From positions 836,253 through 881,717 of the forward strand of contig NW_006920422.1 in NCBI RefSeq assembly GCF_000344685.1: DNA of 45,465 bases, in the 5' to 3' direction. The notes below the pieces were generated by a model that saw nothing but the letters and a program-made list of their open reading frames with translations, was not told where the DNA came from and searched no databases. A program made the translations under genes and the position numbers. The stretch comes from Gloeophyllum trabeum ATCC 11539 (Eukaryota > Basidiomycota > Agaricomycetes > Gloeophyllales > Gloeophyllaceae). Shown piece by piece: positions 22,510 to 31,581 of the stretch. Position 1 is the stretch's first letter. The number at the start of each line of letters is the position of its first letter.

Positions 22510-23110
22510 TTACATAGGGTAACCGTTCCATTTCCGAGGCGCCTTGGTGTACAGCAGTACCCAGAACGTTGAGACAGATGCCATCACAGTGCCGTCTGTT
22601 ATTGTTCCGCACATGCAGTCGGACCTTTCTGTGGGAGGATGATAAGCAGGCCGAACCCCCGACCGAATTTTCCAGTCCTGCGTTGGTCAATTAGCAGAGT
22701 AGACCAAAGAGACTAGACAAGTGGACGCCACCAAGTCCACAGAAACGTAGCCCGTATTGAGGCAACCTACACGACAGTGCCGGCAGAGTGAACTGATGAG
22801 GGGTATATCCTGGCCACATTAGCGCCAAATAATTAAACTGGAATCCCGAAAGACAGCTCAGGACAGGACCAACTCACAGCCGATTATCGAGTTCGCCTCA
22901 GGGCAGAGGTGAATGATCCCAAAGGGTTCTCCTCGCGGAATCAACGCCAGGTGATTGAAACGTCGTGGATGAATTCATTGAATTATATTGAGTATTCCGA
23001 TTGAAGGACAATTCGCTCGGAGACCTTTCCGTGGGAGGAAAACATATGGCACATCCGGTGTAGACATCATACGTCGCCACAGACTCGGGGCGAGTGACCT
23101 TCCAATGCAA
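22510..23110 (-). pseudogene. Degraded or unresolved coding segment
   Basis: Three stretches read like protein but do not join cleanly. 22510-22677 follows an AG acceptor and runs open for 55 codons (PAYHPPTERSDCMCGTITDG, then TVMASVSTFWVLLYTKAPRK) to a stop. A second frame near 22862-22940 gives LIPRGEPFGIIHLCPEANS. A third at 23110 starts MHWKVTRPESVATYDVYTG. The first and third share a 17-base match around CCTCCCAC and GAAAGGTC. I could not find a consistent splice model, so this is either a remnant of a gene or an intact gene with exons I missed. No function is proposed. Confidence 0.35.
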
Positions 23111-23308
23111 AGATCATAGTCTGCTACGGAGTTCCGACTTATCTCTTCGGTAATTCCATCTTCGCCAGAACCAGTACTTTCCGCTTCGACTCCGTTACCC
23201 TAAGGCCCAGGATATCATTGTAGTGCGTGCTTCCCCTAGTTAATGAAGGAATCGAAAGTGACACAGGAAAGTTGCGTGTAATGGGTTAGTAATGGGTTAG
23301 ATAGTCCA

Positions 23309-23339
23309 CGGAATTCACACGCTCAATATGGCTTTTGTC
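23309..23339 (+). repeat. Dispersed direct repeat, right copy
   Basis: This copy matches 19797-19827 at 28 of 31 positions in the same orientation. Immediately to its left, the 11-base unit TAATGGGTTAG occurs twice in tandem (23279-23289 and 23290-23300). Confidence 0.6.
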
Positions 23340-23598
23340 TAGAATCCTGTTTACTCCAGACTCTGTGCTAAGTTCAACGTAAAAGACTGCTTCCGGCATG
23401 CAGCTTCATGCAATTCTTGCTTGGTTCCATCCCAACGGAAAAACTGACGAATATACTCGAATGGATGGGCGATGCAACCACGCCGCACATGCACTGGTAT
23501 CGCTAGCAGTCGTTCTGTCTATCGCTGGTGATAATGCCTTCGAACCTTGAAGCAACTGGAGTCCTAACCCCTCGCACCTCTGATACACTCTCAGACTG

Positions 23599-24052
23599 TT
23601 ATTCCGCGTGCCCTCCGCGTTTTGGCTTGCCATCTGGTTTGGGCTTTGGCTTGGGTCTCGGGATTGGTTTTCGAACCGGACCCATGAAATGTATCTTGGG
23701 TCTGACGGCGCTTTGATAGCCTGCAGCTTTCTCTGGGGGTCCTCCACTGGTGGAATCTGCTTCTATCTCGTCGACATCCAGGCGATTATCATCCTTCCCG
23801 CTCTGCAGCCTACAAAGAAGCTCGCGTAAGATGCTCAGGCAGAGCGCACAACTTGGCAGGTGCTTACCCCGAGTGTCCGCCCACTGTCAGTTGCGCTGCC
23901 CCCGAGTCCAGAAGGATGCCTATGGATTGTGATACTAGAACCCACAGCAAACACGTCAGCAGGGAAACACCACAAGTCCAGCCCAGCCCAACACTAACGC
24001 ATGGATAATATTGCCGAAGACCTGTACTGCAGGTAGTCTCCTTTGATCGCAT
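23599..24052 (-). CDS. Small basic protein, possible membrane segment and Lys-Pro-rich tail
   Basis: Two exons, 23868-24052 and 23599-23809, sum to 396 bases, or 131 residues, with a good GTAAGC donor and a TTGTAG acceptor in phase. Residues about 19-45 are hydrophobic (GLGWTCGVSLLTCLLWVLVS) and could be a membrane helix. A second splice choice inside exon 1 would remove most of that helix and leave about 20 fewer residues. The second half has an acidic stretch (DDNRLDVDEIEAD) and ends with alternating Lys-Pro residues (IPRPKPKPKPDGKPKRGG). I do not recognise the family. Expression evidence would settle whether the hydrophobic part is translated. Confidence 0.5.
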
Positions 24053-24590
24053 CTTGGGACATCATGGATTCCGAGGAACGTAAGCTGCAGATGACCCTCG
24101 GTTGCTCCTTGGTATGACCCCTTATACAAGTGAAGCTGTGCAGGAACATGGAGAATGCACCGCCCCTTCCACGAGGCTGTCCCCGTTCTTATTTTGTCTA
24201 GTCTTCTGAGTCGTCGCGGTGGAGCTTTCGGAACTCTTTGACTCTATATATTAGCTGACAGGCCTGCGGTATACTCTGACTGCCCTATTCTGACTTCGCG
24301 GGGCAACCTCGCAGTGGCGGAAGATGTCCGTAGGTTAACGTTTAGGCTCCGAATCGAACCCGCAAAGCCGCTGGATGGATCTCGAACGCTTGGTACTTGC
24401 AAGATCTGTACAGATCCAGATGTTGACATTCAGCATGGGACTGCTATCAAGCTTTAGGCGTACTCGAGCTGTGCCGCTATACTGAGACGTTGCGACGTGC
24501 CATACTAAATATCCTCATTCAGTGTTCAGTTTTACAGGAGATGACACTCAAATCGTCCGACCACAATGAAGATCTCGATGACGAGGCCCA

Positions 24591-24636
24591 GTAACTGCCA
24601 AATCTGGAAGTGTTCAACGCCCGATTTGGCAGTTAC
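24591..24636. repeat. Perfect 14-base inverted repeat (hairpin)
   Basis: The arms GTAACTGCCAAATC (24591-24604) and GATTTGGCAGTTAC (24623-24636) are exact reverse complements with an 18-base loop. Mismatches start right outside the arms. It lies about 195 bases before the next start codon. It could form a stem in RNA or mark an operator-like site. Confidence 0.75.
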
Positions 24637-24753
24637 CTTGTCGCTGTGGCTTGCGACCCTGGACTTCGAGTGGCACACGGGCCTAGATATGTCTATTGTC
24701 CGGGACGAACCCGCACCACGCTTAGGTCTCAGCTGTGGCCGCCACTCGTAGTT

Positions 24754-24774
24754 CACCTTTCACCTTTCACCTTT
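24754..24774 (+). repeat. CACCTTT tandem repeat, three copies
   Basis: Three head-to-tail copies of a 7-base pyrimidine-rich unit lie just upstream of the start codon at 24830. This is probably part of the core promoter or leader. Confidence 0.7.
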
Positions 24775-24829
24775 ACCACCACCATCCAGAGCATACTCCG
24801 CCACTCCCGAGCATAATCCTTCAAGCTTC

Positions 24830-27224
24830 ATGTCGAACGGTGTTTCCTCTTCGACAGCCGCGCCAACGCGCAGATTGCGAAATACAAGGCAGCGCGAGGA
24901 GCGACGCGGGCGGACCACAGCTACACCCGCGTTGTTGGGTGGGAGACGCGCGAAACGAGCAAATAAAGTGAAGATCGAAACCCCTCCGGCCCACCTGCCT
25001 GCGCAGGATGGAGAGCCTTCCCTACACTCGCAGCAGGCGGGACAAGATGGACAGGACACTGCCTTGGAGTCCGAGCGCGATCGTCGCGCAGGATCTCCCC
25101 TTGCACCCGCAAACCTCTCGCCTATATTGTCGCACCTGCCATCCCGACGTACCACTCCTCCCCGGGCACCTTCAATTCCAGACGAAACCCTTAATGCTGG
25201 CTTCCCTAGTGCTGAACCAAACCACGGGCTATCATCTTCCTCGCCTTTAACTGCCTCTGAAGGAGCCGAATCTATTCTCGCGGGTTCCCCCAGTAAACTT
25301 GCACAGCCTGGCAGGTCCTCGCTCAAGCGTAAACGATCGCGACCTTCCCTGATTCCTGGAGACGGAGACCAGCGTCGACGTTCCTTTCCCGTATCGACGC
25401 ATTCCGGATACAACCCCGTCCTCCCCCCCGCGATTCCTTACATTGAACCCTCCAAATCATTTACGCGTGCTCAGCCTGCGAATCCATTTCTCGGCCCACC
25501 CAATCGAACACGTCAACGACGCATCTTCCGGGCGAGTTCTCCTCTGGACTTGGACGAGGCGGTTCGTCCTGTCCTCTCTGCCGATGAACCGAGCAAGGCG
25601 GGTCGCTCGATTCTGAGGTCGTCCTCGTCTCCTCCACAGTCAGGTCGTACTCCGGCGAGCCGCAGAAGTCAGGCACCACCGCCCGACGCGATTCCCGATA
25701 TGGACGCATCTGGGGCACTGAATGAAGCTCTGCAAGACCGTGACCCGTACCAGAGTGCGTCCGCTGCAGGCTTTACTACGCAGCTAAATCCACCACCACC
25801 GGCATTCGAGCGATCTCTTGTGTCCCCTGATGCTAGACCTGGTTACCCCCAGGCTCACCGTGAGACTGAGGACATTGTTCCTCCCGTTGCTGAACCAAGC
25901 CGTAATATCAATGTCGCTCTTCCCCAACCGTCATCTGCGAGTAGGAGCTCACCACTTACCAACAATGTCAACGTAGAGTCATCCGCGTTATCGCATGACG
26001 GGGCGCCTGCCGCTGGTCTTGGTTTATCTGGTGTAACACCGATCGCTTCACATGGCAACGTCGGAGCATCTTCGCAGGCTGCTGAGCCCTCTTCACGCTC
26101 CGCCGATATCCCGGAAATGGTACCAAATGGTCACTCGCCGATCCACACCGAAGATCTAATTCATGTCGATCCACCATTGAACCGAGAGCCTCACCCTCCG
26201 CAGGGCAGCCCATCGAGATCTCCGCATTCCGTCGTGCCTCGTTATCCGTCTCACCCTGCCACCCCGTCTGGGCGTGCCAGCTCGCCAGTGTCAGAAGGAG
26301 AACAATGCGAGGGCCCCATGTACGTGGCGGATTTCACCTATCCCCCACCCCCAAAGTACGCTGCCTATGGGGCGAATTGGCTTGACGCTATGGCCGACAC
26401 ACTTAACCAGTCAATGTCGTACTTGAAGCACGAGATTCAGCAAGTAATCGAGGAGAGCATGGTTATATTCGCAGAGATGACGCTGTTGAAGCAGGAAGTT
26501 GATCGCGAGGAAGTATGGATGAACAAGTTCATTTGGAGGATTGAGCAGATATGTGGGGAGGCACTCGCGAATGATCTGCTGAACAAGGCAACCGAGGAGG
26601 CGAAGCGCGAAATACAGGCTTGGTGAGTTTCCACGCTGAAGAAAGCAAGCATTTATGCAAGTCATGATAATAACTGATAATTTTATAATAGGGAGTTGGC
26701 CCGACGAGGCGACGCCAACTCAGACGCTACAGACGCGGGATTTGAAGTTAGACCGTTGGAAGTGGAGGACCGGAGCGACAAGTAGGTCTACCCTTGGGCA
26801 GTCGGCGAATACCCTTGCTAATTCATTCCCTGCCTCAATAGTCCACATGAAGAGCCTGTGGAGCCTGTTCGTCCAAGAGTTGACAAGGGCAAAAGGTAAA
26901 TGGCTTCGCTCCCGTTCCTCCGTCCATCGCGGCTGATTCCTCGTTTCCAGGCGAGCCACCAGTGCTGAGCTCGAGTATGAGGACGAAGTCGAGTCTTCTG
27001 CAGCACGAGAAAATCTGTCAGATGCTGCAGCCTTGGTCATGCAGGCGTCCAACCTTACAGGCAGCGTGCCACAGGACGACCCTCACCATCGCGTCGCAAC
27101 TAGCCACCATCTGAGTCCGCCGGTGGGTCGGAAGCGCTCAAGGGAGGAACGAGAGTGTGAAGGAGAAGACGTCCAGGAGAACGATAGACTGCAGAAGAAA
27201 CATAATCATCGACTCTCCCGGTAG
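24830..27224 (+). CDS. Largely disordered protein with C-terminal coiled coil
   Basis: I do not recognise a family. Four exons, 24830-26622, 26692-26781, 26842-26895 and 26951-27224, sum to 2211 bases, or 736 residues. Residues 1-70 are strongly basic (TRRLRNTRQREERRGRTTA, RRAKRANKVKIE) and may be a nuclear signal. Residues about 70-490 are Pro/Ser/Arg-rich with repeated SSPxR-like phrases and look disordered. At about 510-600 lies the one folded-looking part: YAAYGANWLDAMADTLNQSM, then a helical run HEIQQVIEESMVIFAEMTLL and EEVWMNKFIWRIEQICGEA, which looks like a coiled coil. The tail is charged and ends with a bipartite-like basic motif (GRKRSREERE, LQKKHNHRLSR). A nuclear or chromatin-associated role would fit but is only a guess. 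Confidence 0.7.
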
Positions 27225-28246
27225 TATTCATTCGTGGCCCTTCGTTCCTGCTTTATTGTCCCGTGCTTCAATGATACGTCCAGCTATAGCTAACGGATAT
27301 GTGCCGACTCTCGTCAATTACCGCCAGGGGGTTTGTCCCTTTTTTATTGTTCTTGTTTTTTTGGTATCACGACTGTATCGCCATATATCTACGTATCTCC
27401 GAGCCAGGAGCTAGTCCCGGCTCACTTGCGGTATACATGTCTGTGTCCGCCAGTGTGGTGCACTGAGTGGCTCATGATCAAGATACATCTTTCAGTCATC
27501 GCTCTGCCAATGCTCACCGAATTGCTTCAGATCACACGACTCAGGTCTCACACGCCGATTAGAACAGAAAAGTATATGTTCCGCTGCCGCTGTAATACAG
27601 GAGATGATAGGATAGAGGTGTACTACATTCCAGTTATTAATGACGGCAGTCTGCTAATCCCAGCGCAGCTGCACAACCTCGGTGTGCTTTGCTAGGATGC
27701 AGGCAACGCCGCAGAGGGCGAACTGTTGAGAATACGAGGAAAGAAACCAGATAATTATGTGTATGAACCTGACAATCCCGTTTCCTGCGCTGAAACGTCT
27801 TTATGACGACAGCCGTATTGCCACGACCTAGATATAAGTTAGCTAAAACGTTGTCATGAACCGGGCACGTACCACGAAACCACATTATACAAACAAGCGG
27901 CTGCAAAGAAGTGAACGAGCTCAAATGTAATAAAGATATGCAAAATGAAACGCGATATCCACTCTCGGATGCGGTAGCGCATAGCACCCCTGACGATGTC
28001 AGCGACAGTGGAACAGCGCACCTACTCTAGAGGGGTCACTCGTAGTCACCCCCGTCTTCATCGTCGCTTATAACGAGTATACCAGCATCGCGAGCACTTT
28101 CTGGCCATCTGATTGAAGGGAATCTGACCGAACTCCTGGTACTGTCTGTGGGACGTTTGCCTGAAGTTGAAGTAGGGATAGTATTTTTTAGCCCTTCCTC
28201 ATATAATCTACTCAGAGCATATCCTCAGCCGATCCTCCGCGCAGAT
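27225..28246. other. Intergenic, convergent 3' ends
   Basis: About 1 kb between two convergent genes. Open frames up to 120 codons exist but show no family resemblance. I see no repeat or RNA gene. Confidence 0.45.
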
Positions 28247-31200
28247 TTAGGCGTACTGGACATTAACGCACCGGTTCCTTTCGCGTATAAGGCGCATAAT
28301 GGTGTCTTTCTCTTGTTTGTTCACGGCTGTCTCTAATTTGGCCATGAGCGCCTTCGTAGCGGCCAGATGCTCCTCTAGTCTATTCTGTCGTTCCAACAAA
28401 GCAAGCTTTTCGTGCGACGACGAATCACTCTTCGTCGCCATAGAACCAGAACCAGGGAACGGGATAATATCAGAATGAGGTGGTAAGTCCCGCGGTGAAT
28501 CAACGACTGTAGCTGACCCGTCCGTGGAGGGAGTCCTGACAGTCTGGAGAGTTTCGGTGATGAACGAGATAGCTAGGTCGTCCAAATTGGATTGGCTGGT
28601 CGCAACTTTGCGAGCTTCGCTGTCCACTGGAGTATCGAGGACAGCGTCGGACAGCATACTCGGCTCCTCGACTTTGCCCTTGTGAGGAGCACTGCCAGCA
28701 GCGGCAGCCGATGTCCTAGCCTTAGCCTTGCGTGACGCAAGAACCAGCCGTCGAAGCGCCTCCTCTTTGGAAAGATCCCCCTCTGCGTGACCTGTAGCGA
28801 GAGTCTCTCTGCTGTCCAAGGATCCGGCCGTTGGCGTATCAGCAGTCTTCTTTTCGCTCATGAGACCTGCAGCTGCCAGAATTGGTGCACCGGGGCTCAG
28901 AGAGTCTTTTCGCCTCGCCAATTGGCTTTGTTGACTATGCCTCGGGCCCTTGGGTGCGTTAGCCATGGCACGAGGCTCCGAAGGAATACTTGTCGCTTTC
29001 GACTCGCCAGGCGCAAGGGATCCGAGGACAGAAGGGGAGATATGTCTCGGACTAAAATCCGAGCCGATATGCGATGGAGCGTGGGCCGCTGTGGGCATGT
29101 CGAACACTGTGGATACAGGTGGAACCTGAATCTGGCTGGTAGGTGAGAGCCGCTCGACGGGAGCAACGGACTCTCCGCCTGGTGCGGCAGACCTTCCGGA
29201 TATCGGGCGTTTCAACGTTTTGTATTGATAGCGAGGCACGAAGGCAGGAGCAGAGGCACGAAGTTGCAGCTCCTGGGACAAAAGTTCAGATTTGACCTTG
29301 ATACCGCCGTGACTGTCACCAAGGTCGTCCTCGATCATAACAGCATTCGGCCTAGGCGACGCATGTCTAGAGGAAGCAATTGATTCGTGGTCTTCTTCCT
29401 TGGCCAAGTGCGATATTGGAAGCTTCGAGACAAGACTTGGACTCCTGGAGTACTCAGAGTCTATATCCATGGGCTCGGGCTCATCCAACAGCTTGGCGAC
29501 TTCTTCCGATGACTGGCTTCGACATGACATAGTGGGGCGCGCGGGTCCCAGGCGGCTAGAAGTGGGATCCGTCCCCGAGACAGACTCTGAGTCAGGCTGA
29601 GGGGCAAGCAATACGCTGTACCCCTGCTTCTGCACCTGCGCCAGCCGTCTTTTCTCCGCGGTGGCCTTAATCATCAGCTCAGCCAACTCCTTTTCTCGCG
29701 CCTTCTGTCCCGCCCGCTTCCCCCTCATCTTCTTTTGCTTCGGTTGTTGGGCAGTCTGGAGATCAGCCACGTCCCTCTGGTCATGTGTAGAGTCACTCCC
29801 AGGGGCGGGTTCCTCCTCCCCACCGATCTCTCCTTCCTCCAATTCACCAACACCGGCAGACGCACCCACCCCTGGCACCCTATACCACCATACGCAAATC
29901 TGATCCTTACCATCTCCCGCGAGTCTGGGGCTTGACCACGCCCGTCTTGCGGTCTCGACGCTAGAGAACTCGATTAAAGCTTTCGCGCCCTTCTTCTTCT
30001 TACCCTTGCCTCCAGTCAACTCGACCCTTACGACATTGGAGGCTCCGAAGGACTCCGCCCACTTGCGAACAAAGCTCAAGTGCCGGCAAGTCCAAGGCAT
30101 GCTCTCCATCACCAGAGTACAAGACGGAATAGGCATCTTGAAGCCTTGTGCGTTCGGATCGTCGGGAGGAGGAGGAGATATCGGGTAGAGGCCATGCTCA
30201 CTTTCTGGGTCGGGATCGGGAGGCATGCCGATAGGTATTATAGGCTTGTGGTGCATAGGAAGGGCTGTATGGGACGAATGGTTTTGGAAAGCAGTCACCG
30301 GCGGCGAGGAAACCATGCTCGCCGGTAACGGTACGGTAGGAGCATCGAAAGGGAAGTTGATGCTATCGCTTGCATACTCCTTGTTTGGAAGGTGATCACT
30401 GGGTGATTGCACTGACGGTCCGGCTCCGCTAGCGCCTGTAGCAGTCAAGACATGTCCGTATTGCATCCCTTGATTGACAACACCATAAGGCATAGCTTGT
30501 GAGGCAAACACGGCCATTTCTGGAGGCAGAGGGAGACCTTGCTGCATGAGTGTAGCAGCTAATGGTACAAGTGCGGGCCCTGTCAGCCAAGGTGGTAACG
30601 GCATTTGAGGGCCAGGGAAAGCATCGGGGAAGAACTGGTTATGATCAGGATACAAGGGAGCCGTGAAGCCTTTGCATGAACACAAAGGGTCAGGACAATT
30701 GAAAGGACATAGGGGTGTCGGATAGGTTGTGCCACCTTGATCACTCGAGACGTAAGGTTTACTAGGTAACTTGTGCATGGATGACTGTTCGCCCTGGGCT
30801 ACAGACCAACCACGAACTTCGACCGTGCCCTTGGATTGAGACCCTTCTTGTAGTTGAGTTGAGCGATCGCGTTGTCTGTGCCGCCGTTTGGGCCGCTTAG
30901 CTTTGTTCTCCGTAACTTCTTCGTTCGCAGGTTGGGCAGACATAACATCACTGCTGGGGCCCGCGATGGGACTTGCAGACGAACGGCAGCCCACACCGCT
31001 ATTGGTCCTCTTGCGTTTCAACACGACTCCCAGGGGTTCCACTTCACCTAACAGAGCAACGCGCTCACTTGAACCCGCTGAAATGTAACACCATGCACCG
31101 GCCAACTCACCTTCAAGCTCTCGCCCGAGACCTTGGCCAGGTATATACCCCATATTGAGCATCATATTATATGCTTTACTACCGGTGTGCTTGGGTATGT

Positions 31201-31324
31201 CTTTGGAACTTGAAGGTATATCTTCAGGCTTTCGCCGATGCTCTCCGAGGTATACGACTTCCTCGTCTTCGGATGACGAAACAAGAATTGGTGAATCCCT
31301 AGTTCCTACACTCTCATGTGCCAT
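28247..31324 (-). CDS. G-patch domain protein with RRM-like region
   Basis: G-patch proteins usually bind RNA or activate DEAH helicases in splicing or ribosome assembly. From the chosen start (MAHESVGTRDSPILVSSSED) the frame gives 1025 residues unspliced, or 1004 if the in-phase 63-base intron at 31048-31110 is removed. The start was chosen over an in-frame ATG 127 codons upstream because the acidic SSEDEEVVYL stretch looks like a true N-terminus. The G-patch lies at about 45-70 (AYNMMLNMGYIPGQGLGREL). Cys-containing, Pro-rich sequence (LCPFNCPDPLCSCKG) follows. At about 415-500 is a fold resembling an RRM (CTLVMESMPWTCRHLSFVRK, ALIEFSSVETARRAW). A Lys-rich segment (KQKKMRGKRAGQKAREKEL) and a long Ser/Pro-rich part follow, and a C-terminal coiled coil (LLERQNRLEEHLAATKALMA) ends the chain. 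Confidence 0.75.
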   Translation of the reverse strand: MAHESVGTRDSPILVSSSEDEEVVYLGEHRRKPEDIPSSSKDIPKHTGSKAYNMMLNMGYIPGQGLGRELEGELAGAWCYISAGSSERVALLGEVEPLGVVLKRKRTNSGVGCRSSASPIAGPSSDVMSAQPANEEVTENKAKRPKRRHRQRDRSTQLQEGSQSKGTVEVRGWSVAQGEQSSMHKLPSKPYVSSDQGGTTYPTPLCPFNCPDPLCSCKGFTAPLYPDHNQFFPDAFPGPQMPLPPWLTGPALVPLAATLMQQGLPLPPEMAVFASQAMPYGVVNQGMQYGHVLTATGASGAGPSVQSPSDHLPNKEYASDSINFPFDAPTVPLPASMVSSPPVTAFQNHSSHTALPMHHKPIIPIGMPPDPDPESEHGLYPISPPPPDDPNAQGFKMPIPSCTLVMESMPWTCRHLSFVRKWAESFGASNVVRVELTGGKGKKKKGAKALIEFSSVETARRAWSSPRLAGDGKDQICVWWYRVPGVGASAGVGELEEGEIGGEEEPAPGSDSTHDQRDVADLQTAQQPKQKKMRGKRAGQKAREKELAELMIKATAEKRRLAQVQKQGYSVLLAPQPDSESVSGTDPTSSRLGPARPTMSCRSQSSEEVAKLLDEPEPMDIDSEYSRSPSLVSKLPISHLAKEEDHESIASSRHASPRPNAVMIEDDLGDSHGGIKVKSELLSQELQLRASAPAFVPRYQYKTLKRPISGRSAAPGGESVAPVERLSPTSQIQVPPVSTVFDMPTAAHAPSHIGSDFSPRHISPSVLGSLAPGESKATSIPSEPRAMANAPKGPRHSQQSQLARRKDSLSPGAPILAAAGLMSEKKTADTPTAGSLDSRETLATGHAEGDLSKEEALRRLVLASRKAKARTSAAAAGSAPHKGKVEEPSMLSDAVLDTPVDSEARKVATSQSNLDDLAISFITETLQTVRTPSTDGSATVVDSPRDLPPHSDIIPFPGSGSMATKSDSSSHEKLALLERQNRLEEHLAATKALMAKLETAVNKQEKDTIMRLIRERNRCVNVQYA
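31048..31110 (-). other. Putative in-phase 63-base intron of the G-patch gene
   Basis: It has a GTGAGT donor and a TAG acceptor, is 63 bases long and has no stop codon in frame. Removal joins GRELEG directly to EVEPLGVVLKRKR, which reads smoothly after the G-patch. Retention would add 21 residues. Confidence 0.6.
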
Positions 31325-31581
31325 GCCCGTACGCGCGGACAGCTGTGTAGGTAAAGAGGACGAAAGACAGGGACTGTGGGTCGTGGCGAGATGCAAGTAG
31401 TATTGTGGGCGCATGTTTATTTTTCCTTTCCACATAGACTTCGGGTTTCTCCGCGTGCCACAGCTCCAGGACAAAAGCAGGGTGGACTTGTGTGGACGGT
31501 CTGAAGCCTCAGCTGTATAATAGGGTATCTTAGCGGTAAATACAGGTATACGTGCACCGTAACATGATATCCTTTCTAATA

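Larger units (their letters stand above)
24053..24829. other. Upstream region of the 24830 gene, with hairpin and tandem repeat
   Basis: About 780 bases without a supported gene. It holds the perfect inverted repeat at 24591-24636 and the CACCTTT tandem at 24754-24774. The latter sits 56 bases before the start codon and resembles the pyrimidine-rich tracts of fungal core promoters. Confidence 0.45.

Noticed and set aside
24340..24365. T-arm-like GGTTCGATTC on the minus strand
   Set aside because: The flanking bases do not pair into a 5-base T-stem and no other tRNA arms are present.
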